Positions 9,270 through 17,290 of a stretch of 64,000 nt of DNA are shown here, one piece after another. The notes beneath the pieces were generated by a model. It had not been told where the DNA came from, searched no databases, and saw only the letters and a list, made by a program, of their open reading frames with translations. Source of the DNA: Phascolarctobacterium sp. (GTDB taxonomy: Bacteria > Bacillota > Negativicutes > Acidaminococcales > Acidaminococcaceae); contig QAMT01000002.1 of NCBI GenBank assembly GCA_003150755.1, positions 434,001 through 498,000 on the forward strand, written 5' to 3'. The translations under genes and the position numbers were made by a program. Numbering within the stretch: position 1 is the first letter of the stretch; each line of letters starts with the position of its first letter.

Positions 9270-10583
9270 TCAGTCGCTGTCGAGTTCGGCAAATTTGGCG
9301 GCCATGGTGGGGTTGTTGCGCGTCAGGCGTTTGATGCTTAAATCTTCGGCTTTGTTGTTGGCCAGGCGCAGGTTGTTTTCGGACGACAAGAGCGCGTCTT
9401 TGGTTTTTTGCAGATGGTCGATAGTTTTGTCGATTTCGTCAATCGCCTTTTTGAATTTTTCGCTGGCGATGCGGTAGTTGCGCGAAAACTTATCCTTAAA
9501 CTCGTTCAAATCGTTTTCGAAGTTAGAAATATCAATGTTCTGCGTTTTGATAACGCTCAGTTCCTTGCGGTATTGCAGCGAGTTCTGCGCCGCGTTGCGC
9601 AAAAGCGTGATGATGGGGATAAAAAACTGCGGGCGGATAACGTACATTTTGGGGTAGCGGTAGCTTACATCGACGATGCCGGTGTTGTACAGCTCGCTTT
9701 CACTTTCCAGCATAGAAACCAGCACGGCATATTCGCAGTTCTTTTCGCGGCGGTCCTTGTCCAGCTCTTTAAAAAAGTCCTCGTTTTTCTTCTTCGTCGC
9801 CGTTGCGTCCATCTCGTTTTTCATCTCAAACATAATTGAGATAAACTCCGTGCCGTCCTCATCGGCTTCGCGGTAGATATAATCGCCCTTGCTGCCGGTG
9901 CGCGCGTCGTTGTCCTTTTCAAAATAAGCGTTCTGAAAACCGGTTGCCCTCAGCTTGTTAAATTCAATTTCGCAGTGCTGCTCCAGGCTTTCGCCCACCA
10001 TTTTGGTAGATTGGCGCAACTTAAAATCCTTGTAGCGTTCAATTTCCTCGTCTTTAAATTTCAGCTTTTCTTCGTAAGTGCTGACGAGGTTCTGCTCGCG
10101 GATGGCGCTTTCTTTTTTGCTGTTTTCCATGGCGGAAGTCAGCTGTAAAATATTCTGTTCTTTATCGTTCAGCTCCTGCTGTTTTTCGTTGATGACTTTG
10201 GCCACGGCCAGCTCAATTTCCTGCTTGCCGGCGTTCAGGCGCGCGGTCAATTCGGCAATCTGGCGTTCTTTCTGCGCCAGTTCCAGCTCTTTGCGGTTCA
10301 GCGCCTCCTGCAAGGCAGCGTTTTGTTCCATTTTCTGCACGTCAAGCTGGCGTTCAAGGTCTTTTATTTCCATCGCCTTTTTGGCCAGCGCCACGTCATA
10401 CGCTTTCGCCGTCGCCGTTTTGGCAAGGCTCACCGCGCTTTCCTTCTCGGTCTGAAACTGCGCCAGACGCTCCTGTATCTCTTTGGTAAACTCCCTGTCC
10501 CTTACCTGTTTTACAATCGCGGCATAGCCCGTTTCGTCAACCTGAAACACCTCGCCGCACTTGGGGCATTTTATTTCCTGCAT
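9270..10583 (-). CDS. DUF2130 domain-containing protein
   Basis: A 437-residue cytoplasmic protein. It opens with a zinc-knuckle-like CPKCGEVF (residues 5-12), followed by a long Gln/Glu/Lys coiled coil (about 30-195). A DUF2130 core follows (about 200-340) containing KGDYIYRE and FEMKNE. That pattern is reminiscent of the Asp...Glu-x-Lys of PD-(D/E)XK nucleases, an idea I infer from the motif only. A further helical tail runs to about 430. Length and order match the family, whose function is unestablished. It lies 17 bp downstream of the patatin gene on the same strand, so the two probably form an operon. G+C content is normal for the chromosome. Confidence 0.9.
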   Translation of the reverse strand: MQEIKCPKCGEVFQVDETGYAAIVKQVRDREFTKEIQERLAQFQTEKESAVSLAKTATAKAYDVALAKKAMEIKDLERQLDVQKMEQNAALQEALNRKELELAQKERQIAELTARLNAGKQEIELAVAKVINEKQQELNDKEQNILQLTSAMENSKKESAIREQNLVSTYEEKLKFKDEEIERYKDFKLRQSTKMVGESLEQHCEIEFNKLRATGFQNAYFEKDNDARTGSKGDYIYREADEDGTEFISIMFEMKNEMDATATKKKNEDFFKELDKDRREKNCEYAVLVSMLESESELYNTGIVDVSYRYPKMYVIRPQFFIPIITLLRNAAQNSLQYRKELSVIKTQNIDISNFENDLNEFKDKFSRNYRIASEKFKKAIDEIDKTIDHLQKTKDALLSSENNLRLANNKAEDLSIKRLTRNNPTMAAKFAELDSD

Positions 10584-10600
10584 TATGTTCTCCTTTAGTG

Positions 10601-11455
10601 TTATTTATAGTTCAGCTTTAAAATAGCGCTGCACGCGGTCAGCCCACAGCTGTAACCGTGGTCGTAAAGCTGCAGAAGCTTTTCTTTATCAAGGTCCAGC
10701 CGGTCAATTTTAAGCGGCTCCTGCGGACGGATAATAACCGCCCGGCCTTCTGCTGTCAGTTTTTCGGCCGCCTCAAGCTGTTTGTTGTAATTGGCTGGGC
10801 GCTGCGCCAAAATCTGCTGCAAAAGCGGATAATGCGGGTACCACAGCTTAACCAGCGCCGCAGGCACGGTACGGCTTTTGCGGTAGCCCTCGTTGCGCGT
10901 CAGCACAATTACAAATTTATCGTAGCCAGCCCTTTGCCCCCGGTCCACCGGGATGGGGTCGGTCAGCGCGCCGTCGAGCAGGCGGCGTTTATTAAAATGC
11001 ACGATGGGCGCAAAAAACGGCAGCGAAGCCGATGCGCGCACGGGCGTAAAATTACGCCCCATGTCCATCTGCGTGTACCAGACTGATTCGCCGGTTTCGC
11101 AATCGGTTGTGCCAACCTCCAGCCTGCCGGGATATTTATAAAAAGCGTCGTAATCAAACGGCAGCAGACGGCGCGGAATATCGTTCAGAATAAAATCAAA
11201 GCCGAACAGCGAGCGGGTGCGCAGCCAGTTTTTTACACTGCAATAGCGGTCGTCACCGACAAAATCTTCGATAATCCGCCTGGTGCGGCCCTTTTGCCAG
11301 GACATATACGAAAGTATGTTGCAGGCGCCCGCAGATACACCGGCAATGTGCGGAAAGACGAGGTCTTTTTCCATAAAGGCATCAAAAACACCGGCACTAA
11401 ACATGCCGCGCATGCCGCCGCCCTCCAGTATTAAACTGAGATTGCCGAGTATCAT
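10601..11455 (-). CDS. Patatin-like phospholipase (RssA/YjjU-type)
   Basis: A 284-residue putative acyl hydrolase with a Ser-Asp catalytic dyad. It shows the oxyanion motif GGGMRG (residues 12-17), the nucleophile elbow GVSAG (39-43, Ser41) and the DGA motif with the catalytic Asp near residue 157. It lacks a signal peptide, so it acts on cytoplasmic lipids or acyl esters. Start ATG at 11455 follows GGAGG (GGAGGTGTGTT). A TATAAT box lies about 35 bp upstream at 11494-11489. A terminator hairpin and a second promoter lie further upstream. The family is firm but the physiological substrate is not known. Confidence 0.92.
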   Translation of the reverse strand: MILGNLSLILEGGGMRGMFSAGVFDAFMEKDLVFPHIAGVSAGACNILSYMSWQKGRTRRIIEDFVGDDRYCSVKNWLRTRSLFGFDFILNDIPRRLLPFDYDAFYKYPGRLEVGTTDCETGESVWYTQMDMGRNFTPVRASASLPFFAPIVHFNKRRLLDGALTDPIPVDRGQRAGYDKFVIVLTRNEGYRKSRTVPAALVKLWYPHYPLLQQILAQRPANYNKQLEAAEKLTAEGRAVIIRPQEPLKIDRLDLDKEKLLQLYDHGYSCGLTACSAILKLNYK

Positions 11456-11530
11456 AACACACCTCCGTTAAGCTTTGCTGACTTATATTATAACATTTTT
11501 TGAAGCTGCGTTTGTAGTAATTTTTGCATG

Positions 11531-11556
11531 AAAAAAGGACGTGCTGCAACACGTCC
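11531..11556 (-). terminator. Intrinsic terminator ahead of the patatin gene
   Basis: A GGACGTG/CACGTCC hairpin (11537-11556) with a six-T run on the minus strand. It lies about 40 bp downstream of a good promoter and upstream of the patatin -10 box, so it either ends a short transcript or acts as an attenuator. Confidence 0.8.
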
Positions 11557-11594
11557 AAATTTCGTACCTTTTAGCGAAACATATCAATCTCTGT
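11532..11594 (-). ncRNA. Candidate short RNA or patatin attenuator leader
   Basis: A near-consensus promoter at 11629-11601 is followed about 40 nt later by an intrinsic terminator, defining a transcript of about 63 nt with no reading frame. Nothing in it matches a family I know. It could be a small RNA, or the leader of the patatin mRNA with premature termination. Confidence 0.3.
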
Positions 11595-11600
11595 ATCATT

Positions 11601-11629
11601 ATAATAACTCTAATTTTTCTGTTTGTCAA
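11601..11629 (-). promoter_or_regulatory. Sigma-A type promoter
   Basis: TTGACA at 11629-11624, a 17-bp spacer and TATTAT at 11606-11601 on the minus strand, immediately beyond the ompM terminator. It drives the short RNA or patatin leader. Confidence 0.6.
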
Positions 11630-11631
11630 TG

Positions 11632-11660
11632 AAAAAAGAGGGCGGCAATAAGCCGCCCTC
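11632..11660 (-). terminator. ompM intrinsic terminator
   Basis: A GAGGGCGGC/GCCGCCCTC hairpin (11638-11660) with a six-T run on the minus strand, about 35 bp after the ompM stop codon. Confidence 0.9.
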
Positions 11661-11693
11661 ACAGAGTTTGTCAGAAGAACTGAATGTTTTAAA

Positions 11694-12941
11694 TTAGAAA
11701 GTGAATACAACGTCAGTCCACAAGGTCTGAGCATCTTTGCTGCCTTCACGGGATTCCATATCTGCATATTTAACATTGAATACAATGTTTTTAGCAAGGG
11801 TTACGTTAGCGCCAACATCATAGCCTTCATAGCCGTCGCCTGCAGCAGTGTCGCCCGGGAATACTGCATAACCGCCTGCAAACAGGGTAGGTTCAAGGAA
11901 GGTTGCGAGCGGACGGTCGCTGTAATTAGCATACAAGCCCCAGCTGCCCGGTTTGGAAGCTTTAGCGCCGCGATAGGACAGGCCTACCAGCCAGCCGCTG
12001 TCGTCACCATCAACAAGGTCATTATCGCTGTCGCCATAGAAATAGCTGCCTCTCAAGGTCAAATCTTTAGCGATTTCGCCGTCAAGAGCAAGTTCCCAGA
12101 TTTCCTGGTCACGGGCAGTGTCAGCATTGTAGTAATGTAAATCTGCGCCAACTACACCAAATTTAGATTCAATACCAGCTACATATACACGGTCGCCATC
12201 TTTAACGCCATCTGCAACATCAGCAGCATAACCGTTAGCAGTGTTAGTCCAATCACTGCTGGAAGCTTTGTAAGCCCAGCCAAGAACTTTAACCTGGTCG
12301 CCATAGCTGAGTTTTACGCCGTCGCCGCGGTTATCGACAACGTCGCCCATTACAAAGTCCTGACGGCCTGCTTCTACTTTAACGCCGCCAACACGGCCAG
12401 TTACATAAGCCCAGTTCAGGTCAACATCGTCATCGCTGTTATGATTGCTGCCCCAAGTATCATCGGTATAATACTGTCTGTTTTCAAAACGTCCGGTGTA
12501 AGCCCAGTCTTCGTTAATCTGACCGTTCAGGAACAAACGGGTACGCAGGTAACCCTGATGATTACTTGCAGCACCATCAACGGAACGATAAGATGCACGA
12601 ATCTGGCCGGTGATTTTTACGTTGTCAGCTTTCTTTTCAAGATTTGCAACGCGAACACCAAGGCTGTCCAGTTCGTCAGCAAATTCAGCAGCTAATTTAT
12701 CAACATTAGCGCCTTTTGCCATTGCTTTAGCAACAATCTGAGCCATTTCGTAACGGGTCATCAGTTTATCTCCGCCGTAGGTGCCGTCGGGATAACCGTC
12801 AACAACGCCTTCTGCAGCAAGTTTGTTTACTGCATCATAAGCCCAGTGGCCGGCCGGAACATCACTGAACGGGTTAGCTGCATAAGCAGAAGCAGTTACG
12901 CCCAAAGCCATTGCCATTGCTAATACTAAGGATTTTTTCAT
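11694..12941 (-). CDS. ompM: SLH-domain outer-membrane porin (OmpM type)
   Basis: A 415-residue precursor. The Sec signal peptide is residues 1-21 with an AYA cleavage site. One S-layer homology domain follows (about 22-68, NPFSDVPAGHWAYDAV then GYPDGTYGG and TRYEMAQIV). Next is a coiled-coil linker (70-105), and then a long amphipathic beta-barrel part ending in Phe (VFTF). In Negativicutes such proteins are major porins that also tether the outer membrane to polyaminated peptidoglycan through the SLH domain. Start ATG 12941 is preceded by AAAGGAGG. The gene is monocistronic with its own terminator and a leader of about 100 nt or more containing a hairpin at 13011-13055. This gene is the strongest single marker of the host class. 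Confidence 0.95.
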   Translation of the reverse strand: MKKSLVLAMAMALGVTASAYAANPFSDVPAGHWAYDAVNKLAAEGVVDGYPDGTYGGDKLMTRYEMAQIVAKAMAKGANVDKLAAEFADELDSLGVRVANLEKKADNVKITGQIRASYRSVDGAASNHQGYLRTRLFLNGQINEDWAYTGRFENRQYYTDDTWGSNHNSDDDVDLNWAYVTGRVGGVKVEAGRQDFVMGDVVDNRGDGVKLSYGDQVKVLGWAYKASSSDWTNTANGYAADVADGVKDGDRVYVAGIESKFGVVGADLHYYNADTARDQEIWELALDGEIAKDLTLRGSYFYGDSDNDLVDGDDSGWLVGLSYRGAKASKPGSWGLYANYSDRPLATFLEPTLFAGGYAVFPGDTAAGDGYEGYDVGANVTLAKNIVFNVKYADMESREGSKDAQTLWTDVVFTF

Positions 12942-13010
12942 TTTGTTTTCCTCCTTTTAGAAAAACACTTTATATTTTATAAAGCGCGGAGGAACAAACT
13001 ATCTGCCGCG

Positions 13011-13055
13011 GTAAAACCCCGGTGCGAGTCTCCTGGTTTCCTCTACCTGTTTTAC
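13011..13055 (-). promoter_or_regulatory. Hairpin in the ompM leader
   Basis: GTAAAAC and GTTTTAC arms (13055-13049 and 13017-13011) enclose a purine-rich loop in the untranslated leader of ompM. It may stabilise the abundant porin mRNA or control translation. I do not recognise it as a known riboswitch. Confidence 0.35.
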
Positions 13056-13094
13056 TTTGTGCATTTAATCTGTGCCTGTGCGCAATATAACCAA

Positions 13095-13274
13095 GCTAAA
13101 AGGCTTTGCCCCTGAGGAATTGACAAAGCCTTAATATAAAAGAAGGCGTACTTGCAAGTGCCGGCGCTAAAAAAACTCCTGCAGCAATGCTGCAAAAAGG
13201 GACAGAGTAAAAATCTCACGCCGGAACCCTCTTTTATATGCAAAGCCAGCTTGCTGAAGGCAGGCTTTCTTTAC
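13095..13274 (-). ncRNA. Candidate structured RNA of about 180 nt upstream of ompM
   Basis: The intergenic region 12942-13362 has no gene but is dense in pairing. A promoter (TTGTAG, 17 bp, TATAAT) lies at 13309-13281. A 5-prime hairpin (AAAGCC/GGCTTT) is at 13242-13268. A long imperfect hairpin is formed by ATATAAAAGA/TCTTTTATAT (13134-13143 with 13230-13239) and CCGGCG/CGCCGG (13161-13166 with 13219-13224). A 9-bp hairpin AAGGCTTTG/CAAAGCCTT (13100-13132) precedes a short T-run. Length and the long bulged rod are reminiscent of 6S RNA, but I see no proof of that. It could instead be part of the ompM leader. Confidence 0.35.
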
Positions 13275-13280
13275 AGTTTT

Positions 13281-13309
13281 ATTATATAAACAGTGCCTTT
13301 AAACTACAA
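13281..13309 (-). promoter_or_regulatory. Promoter for the candidate structured RNA or ompM
   Basis: On the minus strand TTGTAG (13309-13304), a 17-bp spacer and TATAAT (13286-13281). Confidence 0.5.
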
Positions 13310-13362
13310 TTTCAATAATTAATGCCAGTTATCAGCGCAGCTTATAAATCATTAGCAGGCGC

Positions 13363-14250
13363 TTATTGTGCGCCGTAAGCCTTTAAGGCGATATCTGTAA
13401 AAGCGCGGATGTTATCATTTTTGTTGTCCTTTTTCCAGAACAGGTAGTATTTTTTCTCAAGCTGCCTGCCGTTTTGAAACACCGGCAATACGCGCACGCC
13501 GTCACCGGCAAACCGGTTCTGCCCGCTTGACGCAAAGCAAAAGCCGTTGCCTGCCGCCGCCATAAAATGCGCTTCTTCGGGGGTGCGTGCAAAAATGATT
13601 TGCCCGTTATAGCCCAACACTTTGGTATAAAATTCTTTTTCGATGCTTTGCTTTTTCTCGTCCGCCACAAAAATGCAGGGCACGTCCTTCAAATCTTCAA
13701 GCTCTGCCTGCCCATCGGCAAAACCGCCGTAAACGGCAGATATTTCGATATATACTGGCCCGGAATAAACCAGCTGCTGCGCATAATCTTCGGCAACTAC
13801 ATGCCGCTGCAGGCAAAAAATCATATCTGCCCTGCCGCCTGTAAGCATTGCCACCAATTCGTCATAGCCGCCGCTGATAACCTGCATATTGACGCCGGCA
13901 TTTTGCTGCTTGAACAGCGCAACCGCTTTATATAAACGCTCATCGGCGCAAGCCGCCAGATAGCCCAGTTTAAGATGCCCGCCCTCAGATGCTTCTGCCC
14001 TGATGGTGCCGTCTTTTAATTTTTCAATTTCGCCAATCAGCTGCTTGCCGTGGCTGTACAGGTATTTGCCTGCCGCCGTCAGCACAAAGCGGCGCGTGTT
14101 GCGCTTTAAAAGCTGCACGCCCAGTTCTTTTTCCAGCGATAATATCTGCTGCGAAATGGCCGACTGCGAAATAAAACATTCTTCGGCAGCTTCCGTAAAG
14201 CTGCCGGTATCTACAACTGCTACAAAATATTTAATCTGCCTTAACAGCAT
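13363..14250 (-). CDS. LysR-family transcriptional regulator
   Basis: A 295-residue regulator. The N-terminal winged helix-turn-helix (about 1-60) carries the typical SFTEAAEECFISQSAISQQI recognition region. The substrate-binding domain fills about 88-290. It is divergently oriented to the exported CMD/cupin pair at 14567-15940, the usual arrangement for a LysR regulator and its target, so that pair is the likely target. The inducer is not evident. The 316-bp divergent region between them holds the target promoter. Confidence 0.9.
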   Translation of the reverse strand: MLLRQIKYFVAVVDTGSFTEAAEECFISQSAISQQILSLEKELGVQLLKRNTRRFVLTAAGKYLYSHGKQLIGEIEKLKDGTIRAEASEGGHLKLGYLAACADERLYKAVALFKQQNAGVNMQVISGGYDELVAMLTGGRADMIFCLQRHVVAEDYAQQLVYSGPVYIEISAVYGGFADGQAELEDLKDVPCIFVADEKKQSIEKEFYTKVLGYNGQIIFARTPEEAHFMAAAGNGFCFASSGQNRFAGDGVRVLPVFQNGRQLEKKYYLFWKKDNKNDNIRAFTDIALKAYGAQ

Positions 14251-14566
14251 AGGCTGCCACCTCTTTCAAACCCACCCTCTGTTTTTTATTGTAAAATTTA
14301 GAGCCTGCTTTCAGTCAATGCCTGCACAGTTTTTTCATAATCTTTTTACATATCTGCCAAAAACCGTGCATTTATATTTTTAACTTTACATATAATAATA
14401 AATAACTGTCTTAACTTAAAACAAACGGTATTTTTAATATAATCAATTAGAAAGGCTTATAATTATTTTTTAAAAAATATGCTTGACTTAGAGCCGCCTC
14501 AAACTTTTATAATGAATATGGAAAAGAAAATCCTGCCCACGGCAGGCTAAAAAGGCAGGGATAGCA
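14251..14566. promoter_or_regulatory. Divergent LysR/CMD control region
   Basis: A non-coding A+T-rich region. Its main features are the MerR-type promoter at 14483-14513 and a CCTGCC/GGCAGG hairpin in the leader at 14532-14546, just ahead of the ribosome site AGGG. Nothing else is recognised. Confidence 0.5.
14483..14513 (+). promoter_or_regulatory. Promoter with 19-bp spacer (MerR-type) for the CMD-cupin operon
   Basis: TTGACT (14483-14488), a 19-bp spacer and TATAAT (14508-14513). Promoters this over-spaced are normally activated by MerR-family proteins that untwist DNA. The spacer has an imperfect dyad TTAGAG/CTCAAA. The same -35 start (TTGACTTA) and spacing occur at 38987 in front of the paralogous operon, beside a MerR gene. 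Confidence 0.6.
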
Positions 14567-15394
14567 ATGAAAAAAACAGCCAAAATTTTACTGGCGCTTT
14601 GCGCATGTATGCTTATAGGAGGTAATGCCGCTATGGCACAGGACAGAATGGAAGAAAGCACAGCCACCGTCAAAACGCTTTACGGTGCGGAAAACCCTTG
14701 CACCGTTAAAGGCTCGCCGGAGCTGAGCGATATTATGCAGAAATTTATTTACAGCGATGTGAACAACCAGGTAAAAATGCCGCTGGCGCAAAAAGAACTG
14801 CTGACTTTGGTAGTTTTAACCGCCAACGCCACGCCGGAGGATATCGGCATCCACGTTAAGGGCGCGTTAAACGCCGGTGCTGCGCCGGACGAAATCCGCG
14901 AAACGATTTATCAGACCACGCCTTACGTTGGTTTTGCCCGCGCCAAAAACGCGCTGATTGAAATGCAGCTGGCTTTTGAAGAACTGGGCGTTAAACTGCC
15001 GCTGGAAAACCAGGGCACCACTACCGACGCCGACCGCGTAGCCAAAGGCGAACAAACGCAGGTTGACATCTTCGGCGAAGGTATGCGCGGCTTTTCGCAA
15101 TCCGGGCTGCCGGATGTAAAACACATCAACAACTGGCTTAGCGGCAACTGCTTCGGCGATTACTACACCCGCAAGGTGCTGGATTTTAAGCAGCGCGAGC
15201 TGATTACCTTTACCGCCATTATTACGCTGGGCTGCTGCGACCCGCAGGCCAAAGCGCACGTTACCGGCAACCTGGGCGTAGGCAACACCCGCCAGGATTT
15301 AATCAACGCTGTTACCGTGGCGCTGCCGTACATCGGCTATCCGCGCACGCTTAACGCCATCAGCGCCATTAACGCCGTTGTACCGGCAAAATAA
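14567..15394 (+). CDS. Exported tandem carboxymuconolactone-decarboxylase-like protein
   Basis: A 275-residue precursor with a Sec signal peptide (1-24, cleavage after AMA, then QDRMEE). Two carboxymuconolactone decarboxylase (CMD/AhpD-like) folds follow, at about 55-135 (KELLTLVVLTANATP then IHVKGALNAGA) and 185-272 (RELITFTAIITLG then AHVTGNLGVG). The AhpD CxxC redox pair is absent, so peroxidase chemistry like AhpD is unlikely. Export to the periplasm is unusual for this fold. It forms an operon with the cupin gene 60 bp downstream. A GGAGGT followed by ATG falls inside the signal-peptide coding region (14618-14635), a possible internal start for an unexported form. Confidence 0.85.
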   Translation: MKKTAKILLALCACMLIGGNAAMAQDRMEESTATVKTLYGAENPCTVKGSPELSDIMQKFIYSDVNNQVKMPLAQKELLTLVVLTANATPEDIGIHVKGALNAGAAPDEIRETIYQTTPYVGFARAKNALIEMQLAFEELGVKLPLENQGTTTDADRVAKGEQTQVDIFGEGMRGFSQSGLPDVKHINNWLSGNCFGDYYTRKVLDFKQRELITFTAIITLGCCDPQAKAHVTGNLGVGNTRQDLINAVTVALPYIGYPRTLNAISAINAVVPAK

Positions 15395-15454
15395 AATCCC
15401 CGTCCGCAAACAAAATCCGCGCAAGCGGAAATTTACGAAAGAGGAGTTAAGAAA

Positions 15455-15940
15455 ATGAAAGCGAAAAAATTAGTATTAGCATTATGCGCATTTATGATTA
15501 TGGGAGGTAATGCCGTTATGGCACAGGAAAAAATTGACGCACCGGAGCTTGCAAACACCGTATTTGACATGGGCGATAAAAATGTTGCTTACCAGCAGTA
15601 TTTCATCGGCCAGAGCTATTTAAAAATGCTGACCACCACCGGCGTGCCAATTGGCAACGTAACTTTTGAGCCGGGCTGCCGCAATAACTGGCACATTCAT
15701 CATAAGGGCGGCCAGATTTTGCTTGTAACCGCAGGCCGCGGCTACTATCAGGAATGGGGCAAACCCGCGCAGGAGCTGCACCCCGGCGATGTTGTAAATA
15801 TCGCGCCTGGCGTTAAACACTGGCACGGCGCTGCACCGGACAGCTGGTTTGCACACCTTGCCGTTGAAGTACCGGCAGAAGGCAGCAGCAACGAATGGCT
15901 GGAACCCGTTACCGACGAAGAATACAGCAAATTAAAATAA
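15455..15940 (+). CDS. Exported cupin-domain protein
   Basis: A 161-residue precursor. The signal peptide (1-23, ending VMAQ) is nearly identical in DNA sequence around its cleavage site to that of the upstream CMD gene. The single cupin barrel carries the metal site: N-W-H-I-H-H (residues 68-73), an E/Q equivalent, and PGVKHWHGAAP (107-117). Cupins of this type accompany CMD proteins in many bacteria, often in quinone or aldehyde stress operons. The start follows GAGGAG. A strong terminator follows at 15954. Substrate unknown. Confidence 0.88.
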   Translation: MKAKKLVLALCAFMIMGGNAVMAQEKIDAPELANTVFDMGDKNVAYQQYFIGQSYLKMLTTTGVPIGNVTFEPGCRNNWHIHHKGGQILLVTAGRGYYQEWGKPAQELHPGDVVNIAPGVKHWHGAAPDSWFAHLAVEVPAEGSSNEWLEPVTDEEYSKLK

Positions 15941-15953
15941 CACTGGTTTATAA

Positions 15954-15987
15954 CAAAACTCCCGGACGTTTGCCCGGGAGTTTTTAT
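15954..15987. terminator. Bidirectional terminator
   Basis: An ACTCCCGG/CCGGGAGT hairpin (15958-15981) with a T-run on the plus strand and an A-run before it. It separates the convergent cupin and aldo/keto reductase genes. Confidence 0.85.
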
Positions 15988-15989
15988 TA

Positions 15990-17288
15990 TTATTTGCCAA
16001 AAGTTTTGGCGACGGTTTTAAGATGTTCGGGTATATTAAGTTTCTGCGGGCATTTGGCAAGGCATTCGCCGCAGCCGGTGCAGGCCGATGCCGGAGCCCC
16101 GCGCTGAATGGGCGACATGGAAGTGGTGTAATCAAACATTGCCCTTTTCATGTTTTTGTGCAGCAGGTAGTTGTTGTAAACATAGGCAAAAATATAGCCT
16201 ATCGCCACATTATGCGGACACGGTATGCACTTATAGCAGCCGGTGCAGTCAATATGCCCAGGTGTTTCGCGGTAAGCGCGGATGGCGTTGCCGATGGCTT
16301 CGCGTTCTGCCGGTGTAAGCATGTTGGGTTTGGCGCGCGACGCATATTCAAGGTTTGCTTCAACGTCCTTCATCGAACCCATGCCGCTGACGGCGACGCT
16401 GACTTCTGGAATATCCCACAGATAGTCAAGCGCCCATTCGTTATCGGGCTTGTGGATGCCTGTTGACGCCAGCGCCTTGCGCATAACGTCCGGCAGGTTG
16501 GCTAAAAAGCCGGTGCGGGCAGGCTTCATTACCGCAAGGCCCATACCGTTGGCCGCCGCATATTTAGGGCCAAGCACGCCCGCTTCGTATTCAAAATCAA
16601 GGTAATTGTGCTGAATCAGGCAAAAATCCCAGTCCGGCTTGGCGTCCAGCACTTCTTTAAAAAGCTCCAGCCTGTCGTGGAACGAAAATCCCGCAAAGCG
16701 GATTTTGCCTTCGTCCTTTAGTTTGCTGATTTTTTCAAGCAGGTGAAACGGCAATACTTTTTCTTTCCAGCCGCGGTGCATAATCATGTGGATATGGTAA
16801 AAATCAATTATGTCCGTGTTCAGCGCGCGGCGCGATTCGTCAAACATTTTTTCAAAATCTTCCGGGCGTTCCATAATCCACCACGGCGATTTGCTGGTAA
16901 CGTACACGCGGTCGCGCCAGCCGCCGGCAAGCGCTTTGCCTACGGCAAGTTCGCTCTGCCCGCCAAGGTACACGCGCCCGGTGTCGATGTAGTTTACGCC
17001 GCCTTCAATTGCGTGGTGCACCATTTGCACGGTCTGGTCCGTATCGACGGTTTTGCCGTCCGCCAGCATCGGCAGGCGCAGCATGCCAAAGCCCAGGGCC
17101 GATACATTAACGCCGGTGCGTCCCATCGGGCGGTACTGCATTTTGGGGTTGTAGTTCAAAACTTTTGCCGGGTCAATTTTGGCAGCCGCTTCTGCTTTGG
17201 GCGTGCCCGTAAGTTTATCCGGCAGCAGCACGCTGCCGGATACCATTGCCGCTGCACCTTTTAAAAAGTCGCGTCTTGTCATCGCCAT
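15990..17288 (-). CDS. Tat-exported aldo/keto reductase with ferredoxin-like domain
   Basis: A 432-residue protein. The twin-arginine signal TRRDFLKGAAA is at residues 4-14. The aldo/keto reductase barrel fills about 50-340 (GFGMLRLPM, YIDTGRVYLGGQSE with the conserved Asp and Tyr, VYVTSKS with Lys). A C-terminal dicluster ferredoxin-like segment has CTGCYKCIPCPHNV (about 349-362) and CTGCGECLAKCPQKL (410-424). Tat export fits a folded, cofactor-loaded enzyme acting in the periplasm. The gene starts at ATG 17288 behind GGAGGG, just after the stop of the upstream Tat protein gene, so the two are an operon. Physiological substrate unknown. Confidence 0.9.
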   Translation of the reverse strand: MAMTRRDFLKGAAAMVSGSVLLPDKLTGTPKAEAAAKIDPAKVLNYNPKMQYRPMGRTGVNVSALGFGMLRLPMLADGKTVDTDQTVQMVHHAIEGGVNYIDTGRVYLGGQSELAVGKALAGGWRDRVYVTSKSPWWIMERPEDFEKMFDESRRALNTDIIDFYHIHMIMHRGWKEKVLPFHLLEKISKLKDEGKIRFAGFSFHDRLELFKEVLDAKPDWDFCLIQHNYLDFEYEAGVLGPKYAAANGMGLAVMKPARTGFLANLPDVMRKALASTGIHKPDNEWALDYLWDIPEVSVAVSGMGSMKDVEANLEYASRAKPNMLTPAEREAIGNAIRAYRETPGHIDCTGCYKCIPCPHNVAIGYIFAYVYNNYLLHKNMKRAMFDYTTSMSPIQRGAPASACTGCGECLAKCPQKLNIPEHLKTVAKTFGK

Positions 17289-17290
17289 AA

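Noticed and set aside
13011..13055. Lysine riboswitch (AGGTAGAGG-like element in the ompM leader)
   Set aside because: Only the first few bases match. The remaining conserved core, total length and a lysine-related gene are all missing.
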